Source: Gammaproteobacteria bacterium
GTDB taxonomy: Bacteria; Pseudomonadota; Gammaproteobacteria; Ga0077536
Reading direction: 5' to 3'
Assembly: GCA_016191285.1 (NCBI GenBank)
Contig: JACPPA010000038.1
Location: forward strand, 1-64,000
DNA length: 64,000 nt
The position numbers and the translations under genes are program-made. The notes under the pieces were generated by a model, which had not been told where the DNA came from, ran no database searches, and saw nothing but the letters and a program-made list of their open reading frames with translations. This document shows, piece after piece, positions 17,779-27,817 of the stretch (position 1 is the stretch's first letter; each line of letters begins with the position of its first letter).

Positions 17779-18168
17779 ATGGCTGCGCAGCTCAACCACA
17801 CCATTATCCGGTGCCACGACAAAACGCAGTCGTCAGCGTTCCTGACCGATATGCTCGGCCTGCCGCCGGCGCGGGCGTTCATGCATTTCATGGTCGTCGA
17901 TCTCGACAATGATGTATCGGTCGATTTCATGGAGAAGGACGGCGACATCGCGCTCCAGCACTATGCATTTCTGGTCGATGAAGCGGGGTTCGACGCGGTG
18001 ATGGCGCGGATCCGGGCGCGACAACTCGATCACTGGGCAGACCCTGCGCGGACGCAGCCAGGCGCAATCAACGACCATTGGGGCGGACGCGGCGTCTATT
18101 TCGAAGACCCGAACGGCCATCTGCTCGAAGCAATCACGCGAACTTACGGCGATGAAAAGGAGTTATGA
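17779..18168 (+). CDS. Single-domain VOC protein
   Basis: 129 residues, one VOC unit: starts LNHTIIRCHDKTQSSAFLTD with an early His as metal ligand, has HYAFLVDEAGFDAVMARI in the middle and ends GRGVYFEDPNGHLLEAITR, where the Glu is the usual second ligand. Similar to ring-cleaving dioxygenase or glyoxalase-like proteins, but no reaction can be assigned. Fourth gene of the VOC/GST operon, two bases from the next start. Confidence 0.85.
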   Translation: MAAQLNHTIIRCHDKTQSSAFLTDMLGLPPARAFMHFMVVDLDNDVSVDFMEKDGDIALQHYAFLVDEAGFDAVMARIRARQLDHWADPARTQPGAINDHWGGRGVYFEDPNGHLLEAITRTYGDEKEL

Positions 18169-18169
18169 G

Positions 18170-18622
18170 ATGACCGACGCCACCCTCGAACTGACCGTGA
18201 CCCGCTTCATCGACGCCGAGCCCGCGAAGGTGTGGTCGATCATGACCGAGCGGATCACCGAATGGTGGTGCCCGAAACCGTGGCGCGCCGAATTCGACAA
18301 GCTCGAGCGCCGCGCTGGTGGAACCTCAGACTGCACGATGTATGGCCCCGAAGGCGAAGTACTCCCTCACCCCGGCCTCGTACTCGCGTGGGACGAAGGC
18401 CGCCGCTTCGCATTCACCGACGCGATCGTCGGCGATCTCGAACCTGCGGGTCCGTTCATGATCGGAATCTGGTCGGTCGAAGCAGAGGGCGATGGAACGC
18501 GCTATACCGCACGCGCCCGTCACTGGTCCGAAGAGGCGAGCCAGCGGCACAAGGAAATGGGCTTCGACGAAGGCTGGGGCGTCTGCGCCGATCAGCTCAA
18601 GGCGTTATGCGAAGGCGGCTGA
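18170..18622 (+). CDS. SRPBCC (AHSA1/START-like) protein
   Basis: 150 residues from the ATG at 18170 (an upstream in-frame start inside the previous gene is less likely). The family pattern is clear: LTVTRFIDAEPAKVWSIMTE at the start, a central beta region with GPEGEVLPHPGLVLAWDEGR and FAFTDAIVG, and a C-terminal helix MGFDEGWGVCADQLKALCE. These proteins bind hydrophobic ligands or act as chaperone co-factors. Fifth and last gene of the VOC/GST operon. Confidence 0.85.
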   Translation: MTDATLELTVTRFIDAEPAKVWSIMTERITEWWCPKPWRAEFDKLERRAGGTSDCTMYGPEGEVLPHPGLVLAWDEGRRFAFTDAIVGDLEPAGPFMIGIWSVEAEGDGTRYTARARHWSEEASQRHKEMGFDEGWGVCADQLKALCEGG

Positions 18623-18751
18623 CCCTTTCCAAAGCAAAGGGTCAGAGTCGCTGAAACTCTGAGTCTATTTCGAGCACAAGCTGTCCAGGCACGACTTGAA
18701 TTATTTCAGCGACCCCTTGATACCGTCCTTGATACGAGCGTCAGGTTCGGC

Positions 18752-19294
18752 TTATCGCCGACTCTTCGCTATCGCCTGTAAGCGTGCAACGCGTTCATCG
18801 GCCGCGCCTAAATGCTGGGCAACTGCAGCGATCACCCGGCCGGCATCCAATGTGCCGGCGCTCTGCATTTCTTCGAGATCCGCCCAATCCTTGGTTCGAT
18901 TGAAGAAAGCTTTGAATATCGCGAGATCGGTGCACGACAGGAATGGAATCATGTGCCCCGCGAACTTCTCCCACCGGATTCGGTTGACTAGGTCTTTGTG
19001 CAGTTCAGTGGTGTTCAGGAATAAATCGACCGGCGTCTTATCCCACCACACGCGAACCTGTCCGTCATGCCGAAGTGTTTGCGCTTCCTTCGGGTGCCAC
19101 GTAATCGGTTTCGGTAGCGCGCGAAGCAGCAGATCAACATGATCAATCGTGACGAAAGCATTGAGATCGATATCGATGGTGCCGCGCGCCCGTTGCGTGC
19201 ACCACGCGAGCGCCAAGGCGCCACCGAATGCATGCGGTAATTGGGTCTTCGCGAGCGCTTTGTGTAAGGCGACGATTTTGGCCGAGAGGATCAT
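18752..19294 (-). CDS. Nucleotidyltransferase-fold protein, probable toxin of a TA pair
   Basis: 180 residues. The segment FGGALALAWCTQRARGTIDI followed by DLNAFV has the GG...RxTxDID arrangement of nucleotidyltransferase-fold proteins (AbiEii/MNT type), and VDLFL later gives the third acidic residue. The gene overlaps an upstream HTH gene by four bases, antitoxin first, as in HTH/nucleotidyltransferase toxin-antitoxin pairs. Toxic action on tRNA or protein is known for some relatives; here it is inference. Confidence 0.7.
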   Translation of the reverse strand: MILSAKIVALHKALAKTQLPHAFGGALALAWCTQRARGTIDIDLNAFVTIDHVDLLLRALPKPITWHPKEAQTLRHDGQVRVWWDKTPVDLFLNTTELHKDLVNRIRWEKFAGHMIPFLSCTDLAIFKAFFNRTKDWADLEEMQSAGTLDAGRVIAAVAQHLGAADERVARLQAIAKSRR

Positions 19295-19641
19295 CGCTTG
19301 ATTAATTTAGCCAACACGGGAAACGCAATGTGCGCTTGATGTTTAACTGGAAACTCGTTGGCGAGCGCCAACGCCTGTTCGAGTTCCTCGCCGCGATCGA
19401 GGCCGTCGGCATGTCGAATCCGGCGCGACAATTCGAGATCAACGGCGAACCCAGCGGCGCCGAGAATCCGCATGAACGTGACCACGCTTGGAGATTTCTT
19501 GGCTTGTTCGTAAGCGAGTAAGGTAGCGTGCGAGGTGCGTGCCTGCGCTGCCAACTCGCGTAGCGAAAGTCCCGCCGCCGTGCGTGCACGGCGCAGCGTC
19601 TGCGCGACAACGTGTTTTTCGTGGTCAGTGCTTGTAATCAT
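19291..19641 (-). CDS. XRE-family HTH protein, probable antitoxin
   Basis: 116 residues. An HTH_3 domain covers about 14-70: TLRRARTAAGLSLRELAAQA, then TSHATLLAYEQAKKSPSVVT. It precedes and overlaps the nucleotidyltransferase-fold gene on the same strand, so it is likely the antitoxin and autorepressor of the pair. The 297-bp gap upstream to the ParD-like gene carries its promoter; I could not place the operator. Confidence 0.75.
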   Translation of the reverse strand: MITSTDHEKHVVAQTLRRARTAAGLSLRELAAQARTSHATLLAYEQAKKSPSVVTFMRILGAAGFAVDLELSRRIRHADGLDRGEELEQALALANEFPVKHQAHIAFPVLAKLIKR

Positions 19642-19938
19642 GTGTTGATGGTATCCGATGGGATTCCAGTTTCCAATCGCGTTGTCCCAATGTGTAATCC
19701 GACGCTTGTCGGTAGATGATTACCAATCGCCAGGAACATCCCCGAGGAGGACAACGAAGCAGACCAATGGCTACACTTATCCACAGCCGACCCACTCAGG
19801 TTCGGCTTCCATCCCTGGCTCATTATTGAGTCGGCGCGGTGGCTCAGTTTTGAATCGGCGCCAACACGTGAAAAGTGTCATGCAGCCCATCGGTCGCGAG
19901 TCCAGCTAACCGTCGCTCAACCGAGAGAGGAACCGCCC

Positions 19939-20124
19939 ATGCGCGCCCAAACCCTCAAACAGGAAGCGCTCGAATCCCTCCAGCGGCTGCCTGAAGATGT
20001 CGATATCGACGAGATTATGTATCGGCTCTACGTCATCGATAAATTGCGCAAGAGCCGCGAAGCCGTTGCACAAGGCCATGTCATCAGCCACGACGACCTC
20101 ATGCGTGAAATTGAGCAGTGGTAA
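19939..20124 (+). CDS. ParD/RelB-like antitoxin
   Basis: 61 residues: RAQTLKQEALESLQRLPEDV then YVIDKLRKSREAVAQGHVIS, ending DDLMREIEQW. The pattern of an N-terminal helix and a C-terminal binding arm with GHVISHDDLMREI is typical of small antitoxins paired with RelE/ParE toxins. The stop overlaps the start of the toxin gene. Expected to bind and silence the toxin and to repress the operon. Confidence 0.85.
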   Translation: MRAQTLKQEALESLQRLPEDVDIDEIMYRLYVIDKLRKSREAVAQGHVISHDDLMREIEQW

Positions 20125-20423
20125 TCACCTGGTCGCAACGGGCCCGCGAAGACCTACGGCTGATCCATCAGTACATCGCTCACGATTCCAAACGCTACGC
20201 CAAGCGGGTGATTCAAGACATTACCGGCAACGTTACAACGCTGACCGACCTGCCACACCTCGGCAGAGTCGTGTCGGAAATCGGTGAGGAAAACGTGCGC
20301 GAGATCGGCATGTATTCCTACCGCATCATGTACGAAGTGGCGACCAATACCATCGTCATTCACGGCGGCATCCACAAGCGACGGCATTTCAGACCGGATG
20401 ATTTACCGCGACAAGAACCCTAA
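20118..20423 (+). CDS. RelE/ParE-family toxin
   Basis: 101 residues from a GTG overlapping the antitoxin stop. It has the ParE/RelE pattern: ITWSQRAREDLRLIHQYIA, then DLPHLGRVVSEIGEENVREI and YRIMYEV..NTIVIHGGIHKRR at the C-terminus. ParE-type toxins block gyrase and RelE-type toxins cut ribosome-bound mRNA; the sequence does not decide between them. The second TA pair in two kilobases. Confidence 0.88.
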   Translation: MVITWSQRAREDLRLIHQYIAHDSKRYAKRVIQDITGNVTTLTDLPHLGRVVSEIGEENVREIGMYSYRIMYEVATNTIVIHGGIHKRRHFRPDDLPRQEP

Positions 20424-20724
20424 TGAATCAAATTCCTCGTTGACAAATCCGCGCTGTTTACGGCGATAAAACCATTCGTGTGTAGCAAACCTATCCCGAT
20501 GCCATCGCCGACAGCCGGATCAACCGAGCCCAGCCCATTGATTATCCTAACGCCGATTAATTTTCTAAATAAACCTGGAACCGTTTTCTCTCTCGCGATC
20601 AGGATTCTCGTTGACATGTTGCGCAGGCAGCCATCAGATTTCCTCGAACACGGGGCGGGTCATCATCCCGAGGCCGGTACGACCACGAGCCCCAGCCGGA
20701 TCGTGGCCCGCTTGAATCTCTCCG
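20424..20724. other. Intergenic stretch without a supported gene
   Basis: About 300 bases between the RelE-like toxin and the IS200 left end. Frames here have no recognisable domain. An AT-rich patch around 20555-20580 precedes nothing identifiable. Confidence 0.4.
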
Positions 20725-21236
20725 GGACCGATTCCCCGCCGCTTGCGGCGTAAAATAGTTGGGTGAGCGAATACCTTCACAAGAGCCACAATGTAACGGT
20801 TCTGATGTATCACCTAGTATTTCCGGCGAAGTATCGGCGCGCGATTTTCGACGAGCCGGTGGACGAAGTGCTGAAGGCCACGTGCCTAGGAATTGAACGA
20901 CGGTATCGGGTGAAATTTCTTGAAATTGGGACGGATAAGGATCAGGTACATTTTCTGGCCCAGTCGGTACCGACCTATAGCGTGACGAAAGTGGTGAGGT
21001 TGATTAAGCGTTTAACGGCAAGGGAAATATTCCGCTGTGGCCCGCAGGTAGAAGAAGCTGTGGGGTGGCGAGCTATGGACCGACGGGTATTTTGCCAGCA
21101 CGGTGAGCAAGCATGGCGATGAGGCAACGCTCGGCGCCTACGTGAAAAAGCAGGGCAATGAGTACAACAAACTACACAGTGACTACCAGCTGGCACTGTT
21201 CTAATACCCCGCTGCTTGCGGCGGGGTCGTTTATTT
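20725..21236 (+). mobile_element. IS200/IS605-type insertion element (dead)
   Basis: A single-gene element bounded by hairpins. The left end holds CCCCGCCGCTTGCGGCG (about 20734-20750), and the right end holds CCCCGCTGCTTGCGGCGGGG (about 21208-21227). Such sub-terminal hairpins are what IS200/IS605 transposases bind in place of inverted repeats. The enclosed transposase is frameshifted and lacks one catalytic histidine, so the element cannot move by itself. Exact ends are estimates. Confidence 0.75.
20763..21204 (+). pseudogene. tnpA: IS200/IS605 TnpA transposase, frameshifted
   Basis: Starts with a GTG: SEYLHKSHNVTVLMYHLVFP, then KYRRAIFDEPVDEVLKATCL and SVPTYSVTKVVRLIKRLTAR, a clear IS200 TnpA. 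After about 21050 the frame breaks; the continuation in another frame, WTDGYF.STV then KHGDEATLGAYVKKQGNEYN, includes the expected catalytic tyrosine (YVKKQ). The HUH metal-binding motif reads DKDQVHFL, with Gln in place of the first His. Both changes would abolish single-strand transposition. Confidence 0.85.
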
Positions 21237-21242
21237 AAGAAA

Positions 21243-21319
<77 letters not shown>

Positions 21320-21342
21320 TGGCGGGAAGTCGAATTTCGGAA

Positions 21343-21380
21343 ACAGGCCACGATTTCGGTCATTGGAAATCGTGGCCTGT
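21343..21380 (-). terminator. Perfect 15-bp inverted repeat after rpoD
   Basis: ACAGGCCACGATTTC (21343-21357) is the exact reverse complement of GAAATCGTGGCCTGT (21366-21380), with an 8-base loop. It sits 30 bases past the rpoD stop in the direction of transcription, where a terminator would be expected, but no T-run follows. A half copy with one change (GGAAATCTTGGCCTGTCCCC) occurs near 1770, so it may be a dispersed palindrome that also acts as a stop or mRNA end. Confidence 0.5.
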
Positions 21381-21410
21381 CCCGATTTCGAGAGGCGATT
21401 TTGAAACGGA

Positions 21411-23264
21411 TTAGTCGAGGAAGGTACGCAAACGTTCCGAACGCGAGGGATGGCGGAGTTTGCGCAGCGCCTTGGCTTCGATCTGTCGTATGCGTTCGCG
21501 CGTGACATCAAATTGTTTGCCGACTTCTTCCAACGTGTGGTCGGTATTCATATCGATGCCAAAGCGCATCCGCAATACTTTCGCTTCGCGCGGCGTCAGG
21601 CCTTCGAGCACTTCGCGGGTGCTGCGGCACAGGCCTTCAAACGTCGCGGAATCTACTGGCGACTGAATATTCTGATCTTCGATGAAATCGCCGAGATGGG
21701 AATCTTCATCATCGCCAATCGGCGTTTCCATCGAAATCGGTTCTTTCGCGATCTTCAGCACCTTACGGATTTTGTCTTCGGGCATTTCCATCCGCTGCGC
21801 GAGTTCTTCCGGCGTCGGCTCGCGGCCCTTCTCTTGTAGAATTTGGCGCGAGATTCGATTGAGTTTATTGATGGTCTCAATCATGTGCACCGGAATGCGG
21901 ATGGTGCGCGCCTGGTCCGCGATCGACCGCGTAATCGCTTGTCGGATCCACCACGTCGCATAGGTCGAAAACTTGTAGCCGCGTCGATATTCGAATTTAT
22001 CGACTGCCTTCATCAAGCCAATATTGCCTTCTTGGATTAGATCCAGGAACAGCAGGCCGCGGTTGGTGTATTTCTTGGCGATTGAAATCACCAAGCGCAG
22101 GTTGGCTTCGACCATTTCCTTTTTGGCGCGACGTGCTTTCGCTTCGCCGATGGACATGCGGCGATTGATGTCCTTGATTTCACTGACCGCCATGCCGCTG
22201 GATTGTTCCAGCTGGCCTAAGCGTTCTTGAATCGAGTCGATTTCCTTGACGCGTTCTTTAAGTGCCACGACAAAGGGTTTCTTTTGCCGCACCAGCGTCT
22301 TCAACCACGCGCCATCGGCTTCGCGATCAACGAACACGGCGAGGAAATCCTTGCGTGGCATTTTGCATTGCTTCACGCAGATTTCCATGATGGATTTTTC
22401 GACTTGGCGGATCTCGTCGATCACCGTTCGGACTTGCAGGCCAAGCGTTTCCGAGAAGCGCGGCACGAGTTTGAACTCAAGAAATTTTTCTTGAAGTTCT
22501 TTGCGCGCCTCCAGGGTCTTGGCATGGCTGCGCCCATTCTTTTTGGTCGCGGCCTGAACTTTTTTGTGCAGCTTGCGGAAGTCTTCGAAGCGGAGCTTTA
22601 CTTCTTCCGGATCAAGTTGGTTCGGTAACGGGTCGGTGGTTTCCTCCGCGCCTTCCTCTTCCTCGGTCCCGGCCACCACCGCCACCTCGGGATCGCCCAA
22701 GCCTTCGACGTCTTCGCGAATCTCAGCGGTTTCGGCGTTGAGATCGATGAAGCCGGAAATAAGTTCACTGATCTTGGCGTCGGTGCTCGCTGTGCGGTCG
22801 TATTCGGACAGGAACAGCTCGGAAACTGCGGGAAAATCGGCCAGCGCGCACAGCACTTGGTTCAACCCGTCTTCGATGCGCTTCGCGATCTTGATTTCGC
22901 CTTCGCGCGTGAGTAGATCGACCGTACCCATTTCGCGCATGTACATGCGCACCGGATCGGTTGTGCGGCCGAACTCGGTATCCACCGCGGCAATGGCCGC
23001 CGCCGCTTCCTCGGCCGCTTCCTCATCGACCTCGGGCTCGTTCATCAGGATCGCGTCGAGATCCGGTGCAGTTTCATGCACCGTGATACCCATATCGTTG
23101 ATCATGTTGATGATATCTTCGATCTGTTCAGGATCGACGATGTCATCAGGCAGGTGGTCGTTGACCTCGTGATAGGTAAGAAACCCCTGTTCCTTACCTT
23201 TCGCGATCAGGCGCTTTAGTTGCGATTGTTCGTCGTTGGATTCGATGTCTTCAAGGGTATCCAT
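21411..23264 (-). CDS. rpoD: RNA polymerase primary sigma factor (sigma-70)
   Basis: 617 residues, normal for gammaproteobacterial RpoD. Region 1.1 at the N-terminus includes [13 protein letters not shown]; region 1.2 has [20 protein letters not shown]; region 2 carries [20 protein letters not shown] and [20 protein letters not shown] (-10 recognition); region 3 has [20 protein letters not shown]; region 4.2 has [20 protein letters not shown] (-35 recognition). It directs most housekeeping transcription. It follows dnaG and rpsU on the minus strand, the classic macromolecular synthesis order. Confidence 0.98.
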   Translation of the reverse strand: MDTLEDIESNDEQSQLKRLIAKGKEQGFLTYHEVNDHLPDDIVDPEQIEDIINMINDMGITVHETAPDLDAILMNEPEVDEEAAEEAAAAIAAVDTEFGRTTDPVRMYMREMGTVDLLTREGEIKIAKRIEDGLNQVLCALADFPAVSELFLSEYDRTASTDAKISELISGFIDLNAETAEIREDVEGLGDPEVAVVAGTEEEEGAEETTDPLPNQLDPEEVKLRFEDFRKLHKKVQAATKKNGRSHAKTLEARKELQEKFLEFKLVPRFSETLGLQVRTVIDEIRQVEKSIMEICVKQCKMPRKDFLAVFVDREADGAWLKTLVRQKKPFVVALKERVKEIDSIQERLGQLEQSSGMAVSEIKDINRRMSIGEAKARRAKKEMVEANLRLVISIAKKYTNRGLLFLDLIQEGNIGLMKAVDKFEYRRGYKFSTYATWWIRQAITRSIADQARTIRIPVHMIETINKLNRISRQILQEKGREPTPEELAQRMEMPEDKIRKVLKIAKEPISMETPIGDDEDSHLGDFIEDQNIQSPVDSATFEGLCRSTREVLEGLTPREAKVLRMRFGIDMNTDHTLEEVGKQFDVTRERIRQIEAKALRKLRHPSRSERLRTFLD

Positions 23265-23425
23265 GAGGAAGATTGCCTTTTACAAAGTCTTGCCGACGGT
23301 CGCCACTACGGCTGCCCGATGAGCGTCTTAGAGTCTAGTACAAAGCTTTTGTTTCGCCAGAACGTGGCGAAAATAGCCGCTGAGTATAGCCGAAGCGCGT
23401 CCTCGGCGACCAGATAATTCGCCGC

Positions 23426-25183
23426 TTAATGCTTGTCGGGCGGGGGACGCTGCTGGAGTCGGGCGCGCGCGGCGGGCCCCAGGTCGCGCGGGTTCGGGGT
23501 GGCGCCGTCGAGAAGTTTGCCGAAAAAGTTACGCCGCGCATGGTGCATGATTTGGGCGAGTGAGCCTTTGAACTCCTCGGCCCAATGCTCCGGCCCTAAG
23601 ACCACTTTCTGCCCCAGGATTTCCTCTGCTATCGTCTGCTGTGGCATGCCCCGCAGCCCTTCGAGTAACGCACCGGTGGTCAGCGTCGGGGTCTCACGTA
23701 ATTGCTCAAGCAAGGTGATTAATAGCGCTAGTTTGGGGTTTGACGTGATATCCATCGCCGGTAAGTCATTACCCAGTGGCGCCAGACTCGGATCGCGCAA
23801 CAACAACGAAATAGCGCGGTCGAGCACGGGTTGCACTGATTTCCCGCGACGGCGCGGCGCAGCGAGTTGCGCGCGAATGGGTTCTTGTCGCGGTTTTGGT
23901 GGCAGCGCGGTTGTTGGTACGGATACCTGCGTTTGTGCCAGTTGCCCTAGGTGTTCAACCAGCAGTTGGCGAAAGGTGCCGGTGGGGACCTTTTGAATCA
24001 AGGGTCGCGCCAGTGCCGCGAGCCGGGCGCGCCCTTCAAGGGTTTCGAGTTCCGTTTGTTTCACGAGTTCTTGGAATAAATGCTCGGAGAGTCCGATAAC
24101 ATTGGCCGGATCTCTGAACGGTGCAGTGCCCGCACTCCGCACCAGTGAGTCCGGATCCTGGCCTTGTGGCAGGAATAGAAAGCTAATCCGGCGCCCGTCC
24201 TGCATCAACGGCAACGCGACTTCCAACGCTTTCCAGCTCGCCCGTTTACCCGCGGCATCGCCGTCGAAGCAGAACACGAGGTCGGGCACCACGCGAAACA
24301 GCTGTTCAAGTTGTTCGGGTGTGGTCGCCGTGCCGAGTGTGGCAACCGCGTTTTCGATGCCGTGCTGGGCCAGCGCCACGACATCCAGGTAGCCTTCAAC
24401 GATGAGGACGCGAGACACGGGGCCGGGCGCCTTGACGACGTGATTCAGTCCATACAGCTCACGGCGTTTGTGGAACACCGGTGTTTCCGGTGAATTCAGG
24501 TACTTGGGCTCACCCTGGTCGATGATGCGGCCACCGAAACCAATACAGCGCCCACGCCGGTCATGAATCGGAAACATGATGCGATCGCGAAAGCGGTCGT
24601 AGTAGCCACCGCCGTCGCGTTCGATCGTCAAGCCTGCCTGCATCAGCAGCGCTTGTTGGGCGGCGCTCGCGCCTTGTGCGGCAAGGATCGTGTCCCAGTT
24701 GTTCGGCGCGTAACCAATCCCGAAACGCTTGGCGATTTCGCCGGTTAAGCCGCGGCGCTTCAGATAGTCGACGGCGTGTGCGCGTTGCGGATGATCGCGC
24801 AGTAACCGCGCATACAAGCGTTCGGCCTCGGCTAACACGCCGTATAACGCGGTGTAATTTTCGCTGGGTAACGCGCTACCGCCTTCGTACTCGACGGTGA
24901 GTCCCACGCGGCTGGCAAGATCGTGCACGGCTTCTGCAAACGCCAAGCCATCATGGTTCATGACAAAGCCTATGGCCGAGCCATGCGCACCGCAACCAAA
25001 GCAATGATAGAACTGTTTATCCGGACTGACGGTGAAGGAAGGAGTCTTTTCAGTATGGAAGGGGCACAGGCCTTGAAAATCGCGACCAGCTTTTTTTAGC
25101 TGCACGGCGCGGCTAACAATCTCCACGATATCGGTGCGGACCAACAGCTGATCGATAAAGGATTTGGTGATGCGGCCGGCCAT
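23426..25183 (-). CDS. dnaG: DNA primase
   Basis: 585 residues. It makes RNA primers at the replication fork with DnaB. The N-terminal zinc domain shows CPFHTEKTPSF and FYHCFGCGAHG (CHC2 type, about 40-64). The TOPRIM catalytic core shows VLIVEGYLDVVALAQHG and CFDGDAAGKRA. The C-terminal DnaB-binding region (about 440-585) is helical and less conserved. Lies between rpsU-yqeY and rpoD in the expected order. Confidence 0.97.
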   Translation of the reverse strand: MAGRITKSFIDQLLVRTDIVEIVSRAVQLKKAGRDFQGLCPFHTEKTPSFTVSPDKQFYHCFGCGAHGSAIGFVMNHDGLAFAEAVHDLASRVGLTVEYEGGSALPSENYTALYGVLAEAERLYARLLRDHPQRAHAVDYLKRRGLTGEIAKRFGIGYAPNNWDTILAAQGASAAQQALLMQAGLTIERDGGGYYDRFRDRIMFPIHDRRGRCIGFGGRIIDQGEPKYLNSPETPVFHKRRELYGLNHVVKAPGPVSRVLIVEGYLDVVALAQHGIENAVATLGTATTPEQLEQLFRVVPDLVFCFDGDAAGKRASWKALEVALPLMQDGRRISFLFLPQGQDPDSLVRSAGTAPFRDPANVIGLSEHLFQELVKQTELETLEGRARLAALARPLIQKVPTGTFRQLLVEHLGQLAQTQVSVPTTALPPKPRQEPIRAQLAAPRRRGKSVQPVLDRAISLLLRDPSLAPLGNDLPAMDITSNPKLALLITLLEQLRETPTLTTGALLEGLRGMPQQTIAEEILGQKVVLGPEHWAEEFKGSLAQIMHHARRNFFGKLLDGATPNPRDLGPAARARLQQRPPPDKH

Positions 25184-25291
25184 GCAAGCCCCGGGACTTC
25201 AAAGCGAGTGCCCCGGATTCTACTGGAAAGGTGGTGGCGATTTATCCGCCGTTTCGGCTGCGCGAGGGCTTAAGGCGCAAACGGATCGGTT

Positions 25292-25744
25292 TTAAGTTCC
25301 CGTTAAACGCGCCTTGACGGTGGCACTGACGGCGCTTAAATCCGCGCGACCGACTAAGTGGGGGCGCAGTTCGCTCATGACCTTGCCCATGTCTTTCATT
25401 TGCGTCGCGCCGCAGCTCTGCAAGGCGCGCTCGATCAACGCGGCGACTTCGTCGGCCCCTAACTGGGTGGGCAAATAGCGTTCGACAATCGCGAGCTCAG
25501 ACCGTTCTTTGTCCACCAAATCTTGGCGTTTAGCGGCGTCGAATTGCGCGATGGAGTCGCGGCGTTGGCTACAGAGCTTGGTCAGAAGCCCGATGAGTGT
25601 GGGCTCGTCGGGTGTCGTGCGAGTATCGACTTCGATTTGTTTGATGGCCGCCAGAATCATCCGCAGCGTGGTGAGTTCGGATTTGTTGCCAGCTTTTAGC
25701 GCCGTTTTTACGTCGCTATTGAGCTGGTCCTTCAGCGTTGCCAT
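25292..25744 (-). CDS. yqeY: YqeY/GatB-related protein
   Basis: 150 residues. The whole length fits the YqeY family, related to the C-terminal tRNA-binding domain of GatB: LKDQLNSDVKTALKAGNKSE, TLRMILAAIKQIEVD, then KRQDLVDKERSELAIVERYL and a final MKDMGKVMSELRPHLVGRAD. Its cellular job is not settled. It sits between rpsU and dnaG, a common place for it. Confidence 0.92.
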   Translation of the reverse strand: MATLKDQLNSDVKTALKAGNKSELTTLRMILAAIKQIEVDTRTTPDEPTLIGLLTKLCSQRRDSIAQFDAAKRQDLVDKERSELAIVERYLPTQLGADEVAALIERALQSCGATQMKDMGKVMSELRPHLVGRADLSAVSATVKARLTGT

Positions 25745-25779
25745 CGCATTCGCGTGTGAGAGAAAACGAGACTGTGGCG

Positions 25780-25995
25780 CTAGTACGCGCGAACTTTCCG
25801 TAGCGTCGACCGCGAGGCCTTTTTCTGCCAGCGTTTCACTGCCGCCGCTGCTTTACGTTTACGCTCTTGGGTTGGCTTCTCGTAGAATTCGCGTTTATGG
25901 ACTTCAGCCAGCACACCGGCTTTTTCACAGGCGCGTTTGAAGCGGCGCATCGCAATGTCGAACGGCTCGTTGTCGCGGATTTTTACACTGGGCAT
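25780..25995 (-). CDS. rpsU: Ribosomal protein bS21
   Basis: 71 residues, the normal length: [40 protein letters not shown] and a basic C-terminus rich in Arg and Lys. Part of the 30S subunit, helping initiation near the anti-Shine-Dalgarno. First gene of the minus-strand rpsU-yqeY-dnaG-rpoD block; the 100-bp gap to tsaD must hold divergent promoters. Confidence 0.97.
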   Translation of the reverse strand: MPSVKIRDNEPFDIAMRRFKRACEKAGVLAEVHKREFYEKPTQERKRKAAAAVKRWQKKASRSTLRKVRAY

Positions 25996-26095
25996 AGGGG
26001 CGATTATGTTCCGAGTTAAGGACTTGAGAGGGCACGCGATGGTACCGAGCCGGTTTCAAAAAGTCTATATGAAGCCTCGGTTCTGAGCCTAAACC

Positions 26096-27160
26096 ATGCG
26101 AGTCTTAGGTATCGAGACCTCGTGCGATGAGACCGGTATCGCGCTCTATAGCGGCGGCGACGGTCTGCTGGCTCATCGTCTCTATAGTCAAATCACCATG
26201 CATCAAGCGTTTGGCGGTGTAGTTCCAGAACTGGCTTCGCGCGATCACGTACAAAAGCTGGTACCGCTGATTCGGGCCACCCTCAAGGACGCCAATCTAA
26301 CCCTCGCGGCCGTCGACGGTATCGCCTATACGGCCGGCCCCGGCCTGATCGGCGCGCTATTAGTCGGGGCGATGACTGGCCGGACCCTGGCCTGGGCGCT
26401 GGGGCGGCCGGCGATCGGCGTCCATCACATGGAGGCGCATCTGTTGGCGCCGATGTTGGATGCCGACCCTCCGGCGTTTCCCTTTCTCGCGTTGCTCGTA
26501 TCCGGCGGGCATACCCTGCTCATTCAAGTTGAGGGCCTCGGCGCCTACCGTCTGCTCGGGGAGTCGCTCGACGACGCCGCCGGGGAGGCATTTGATAAAA
26601 CGGCAAAATTGCTCGGCCTGGGCTATCCCGGCGGTCCGGCGGTTGAGCGGCTCGCAGCGTCCGGACGGTCCGATCGTTTCACGTTTCCGCGGCCCATGAC
26701 GGATCGCCCGGGCCTCGATTTCAGCTTCAGCGGGCTGAAAACGTATTGCGCCAACACCGTGCGCAGCGCACCGGCGGACACCGCGACCAAAGCGGATATC
26801 GCGCGTGCCTTTTCGGATGCGGTGGTCGATACCTTTGTCATCAAATGCCGGCGGGCGATCCGTGCGACCGGGAGTCAAACCTTGGTGGTGGCGGGCGGCG
26901 TCAGCTCGAATCAAATGTTACGCGCGGGTCTCGATGCCATGGGCCACGCGCTAAACGTGCGGGTGTGTTATCCGTCACTCAATTTTTGCACGGATAACGG
27001 CGCGATGATCGCCTACGCCGGGTATTTGCGACTCGCCGCGGGGCAACGCGAGCCGCTCGGCTTCAAAGTGCGCGCGCGCTGGCCCTTGGTGGATGCGGTG
27101 TTGGAGACGGATTCGTGCGCGCCCGCGGCATGCGGCACGGGAATGCTTCTAAGCGCGTGA
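26096..27160 (+). CDS. tsaD: tRNA N6-adenosine threonylcarbamoyltransferase
   Basis: 354 residues. With TsaB and TsaE it adds the threonylcarbamoyl group to A37 of ANN-decoding tRNAs. Diagnostic sequence: [16 protein letters not shown] at the start, HVQKLVPLI, the iron-binding histidines in [41 protein letters not shown], and [12 protein letters not shown]. Divergent from rpsU, as in many gammaproteobacteria. The end overlaps the convergent plsY gene by 12 bases. Confidence 0.97.
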   Translation: MRVLGIETSCDETGIALYSGGDGLLAHRLYSQITMHQAFGGVVPELASRDHVQKLVPLIRATLKDANLTLAAVDGIAYTAGPGLIGALLVGAMTGRTLAWALGRPAIGVHHMEAHLLAPMLDADPPAFPFLALLVSGGHTLLIQVEGLGAYRLLGESLDDAAGEAFDKTAKLLGLGYPGGPAVERLAASGRSDRFTFPRPMTDRPGLDFSFSGLKTYCANTVRSAPADTATKADIARAFSDAVVDTFVIKCRRAIRATGSQTLVVAGGVSSNQMLRAGLDAMGHALNVRVCYPSLNFCTDNGAMIAYAGYLRLAAGQREPLGFKVRARWPLVDAVLETDSCAPAACGTGMLLSA

Positions 27161-27742
27161 TTTTCCGATACGACTCTCGGTTCCGTTCAGCAAGCGCCCG
27201 ATGTTCGCGCGATGCCGCCAAAATACCGCGACGACTATTACCACAGCGCCGCCAATCAACGGCGATGGTAGTTTCAAGGCCACTGCGACGAGGGGCGCCA
27301 GCAAGGTCGCGGTGAGCGCGGCGAGTGATGAATAGCGCGTGATGGAGGCCACGATGAGCCAGGTAGCGATGAAGGTGACGCCCAGTCGCCAATCGAATCC
27401 GGTCAGCACGCCGATCTGCGTCGCGACCCCTTTGCCACCGCGAAATCCGAAAAAAATGGGATACAGATGTCCGGCGAAGGCCGCGAGTCCCGCGCCGGCG
27501 ATCACAAGCATCGGCAAGCCGAATTTCCAGGCGACGAGAACCGGGACTACGCCTTTCGTTACATCACCGATGAGTGTCGCGGCGGCGGCGAACTTCCCAA
27601 AGCTCCGGAGCACATTAGTCGCCCCGGGGTTCCCCGACCCAACCGCACGCGGATCGCCCTTGCCGAGCGCCCGACTGACCAGGATCGCGGCCGACAACGA
27701 GCCGATCAAATAACTAGCGATGACATATAGCGCGGCAGTCAC
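27149..27742 (-). CDS. plsY: Glycerol-3-phosphate acyltransferase (acyl-phosphate dependent)
   Basis: 197 residues, an integral membrane enzyme that acylates glycerol-3-phosphate from acyl-phosphate, the first step of phospholipid synthesis. Motifs: [46 protein letters not shown], and several hydrophobic segments. Convergent with tsaD and in its common neighbourhood. Confidence 0.95.
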   Translation of the reverse strand: MTAALYVIASYLIGSLSAAILVSRALGKGDPRAVGSGNPGATNVLRSFGKFAAAATLIGDVTKGVVPVLVAWKFGLPMLVIAGAGLAAFAGHLYPIFFGFRGGKGVATQIGVLTGFDWRLGVTFIATWLIVASITRYSSLAALTATLLAPLVAVALKLPSPLIGGAVVIVVAVFWRHRANIGRLLNGTESRIGKSRA

Positions 27743-27817
27743 GCGAGTATTGAACGAGATGCGATCGCGCTAAGCAAGCGGAAGATTCGGCTTGGCTGTC
27801 CCACATCGAATCTGTTG

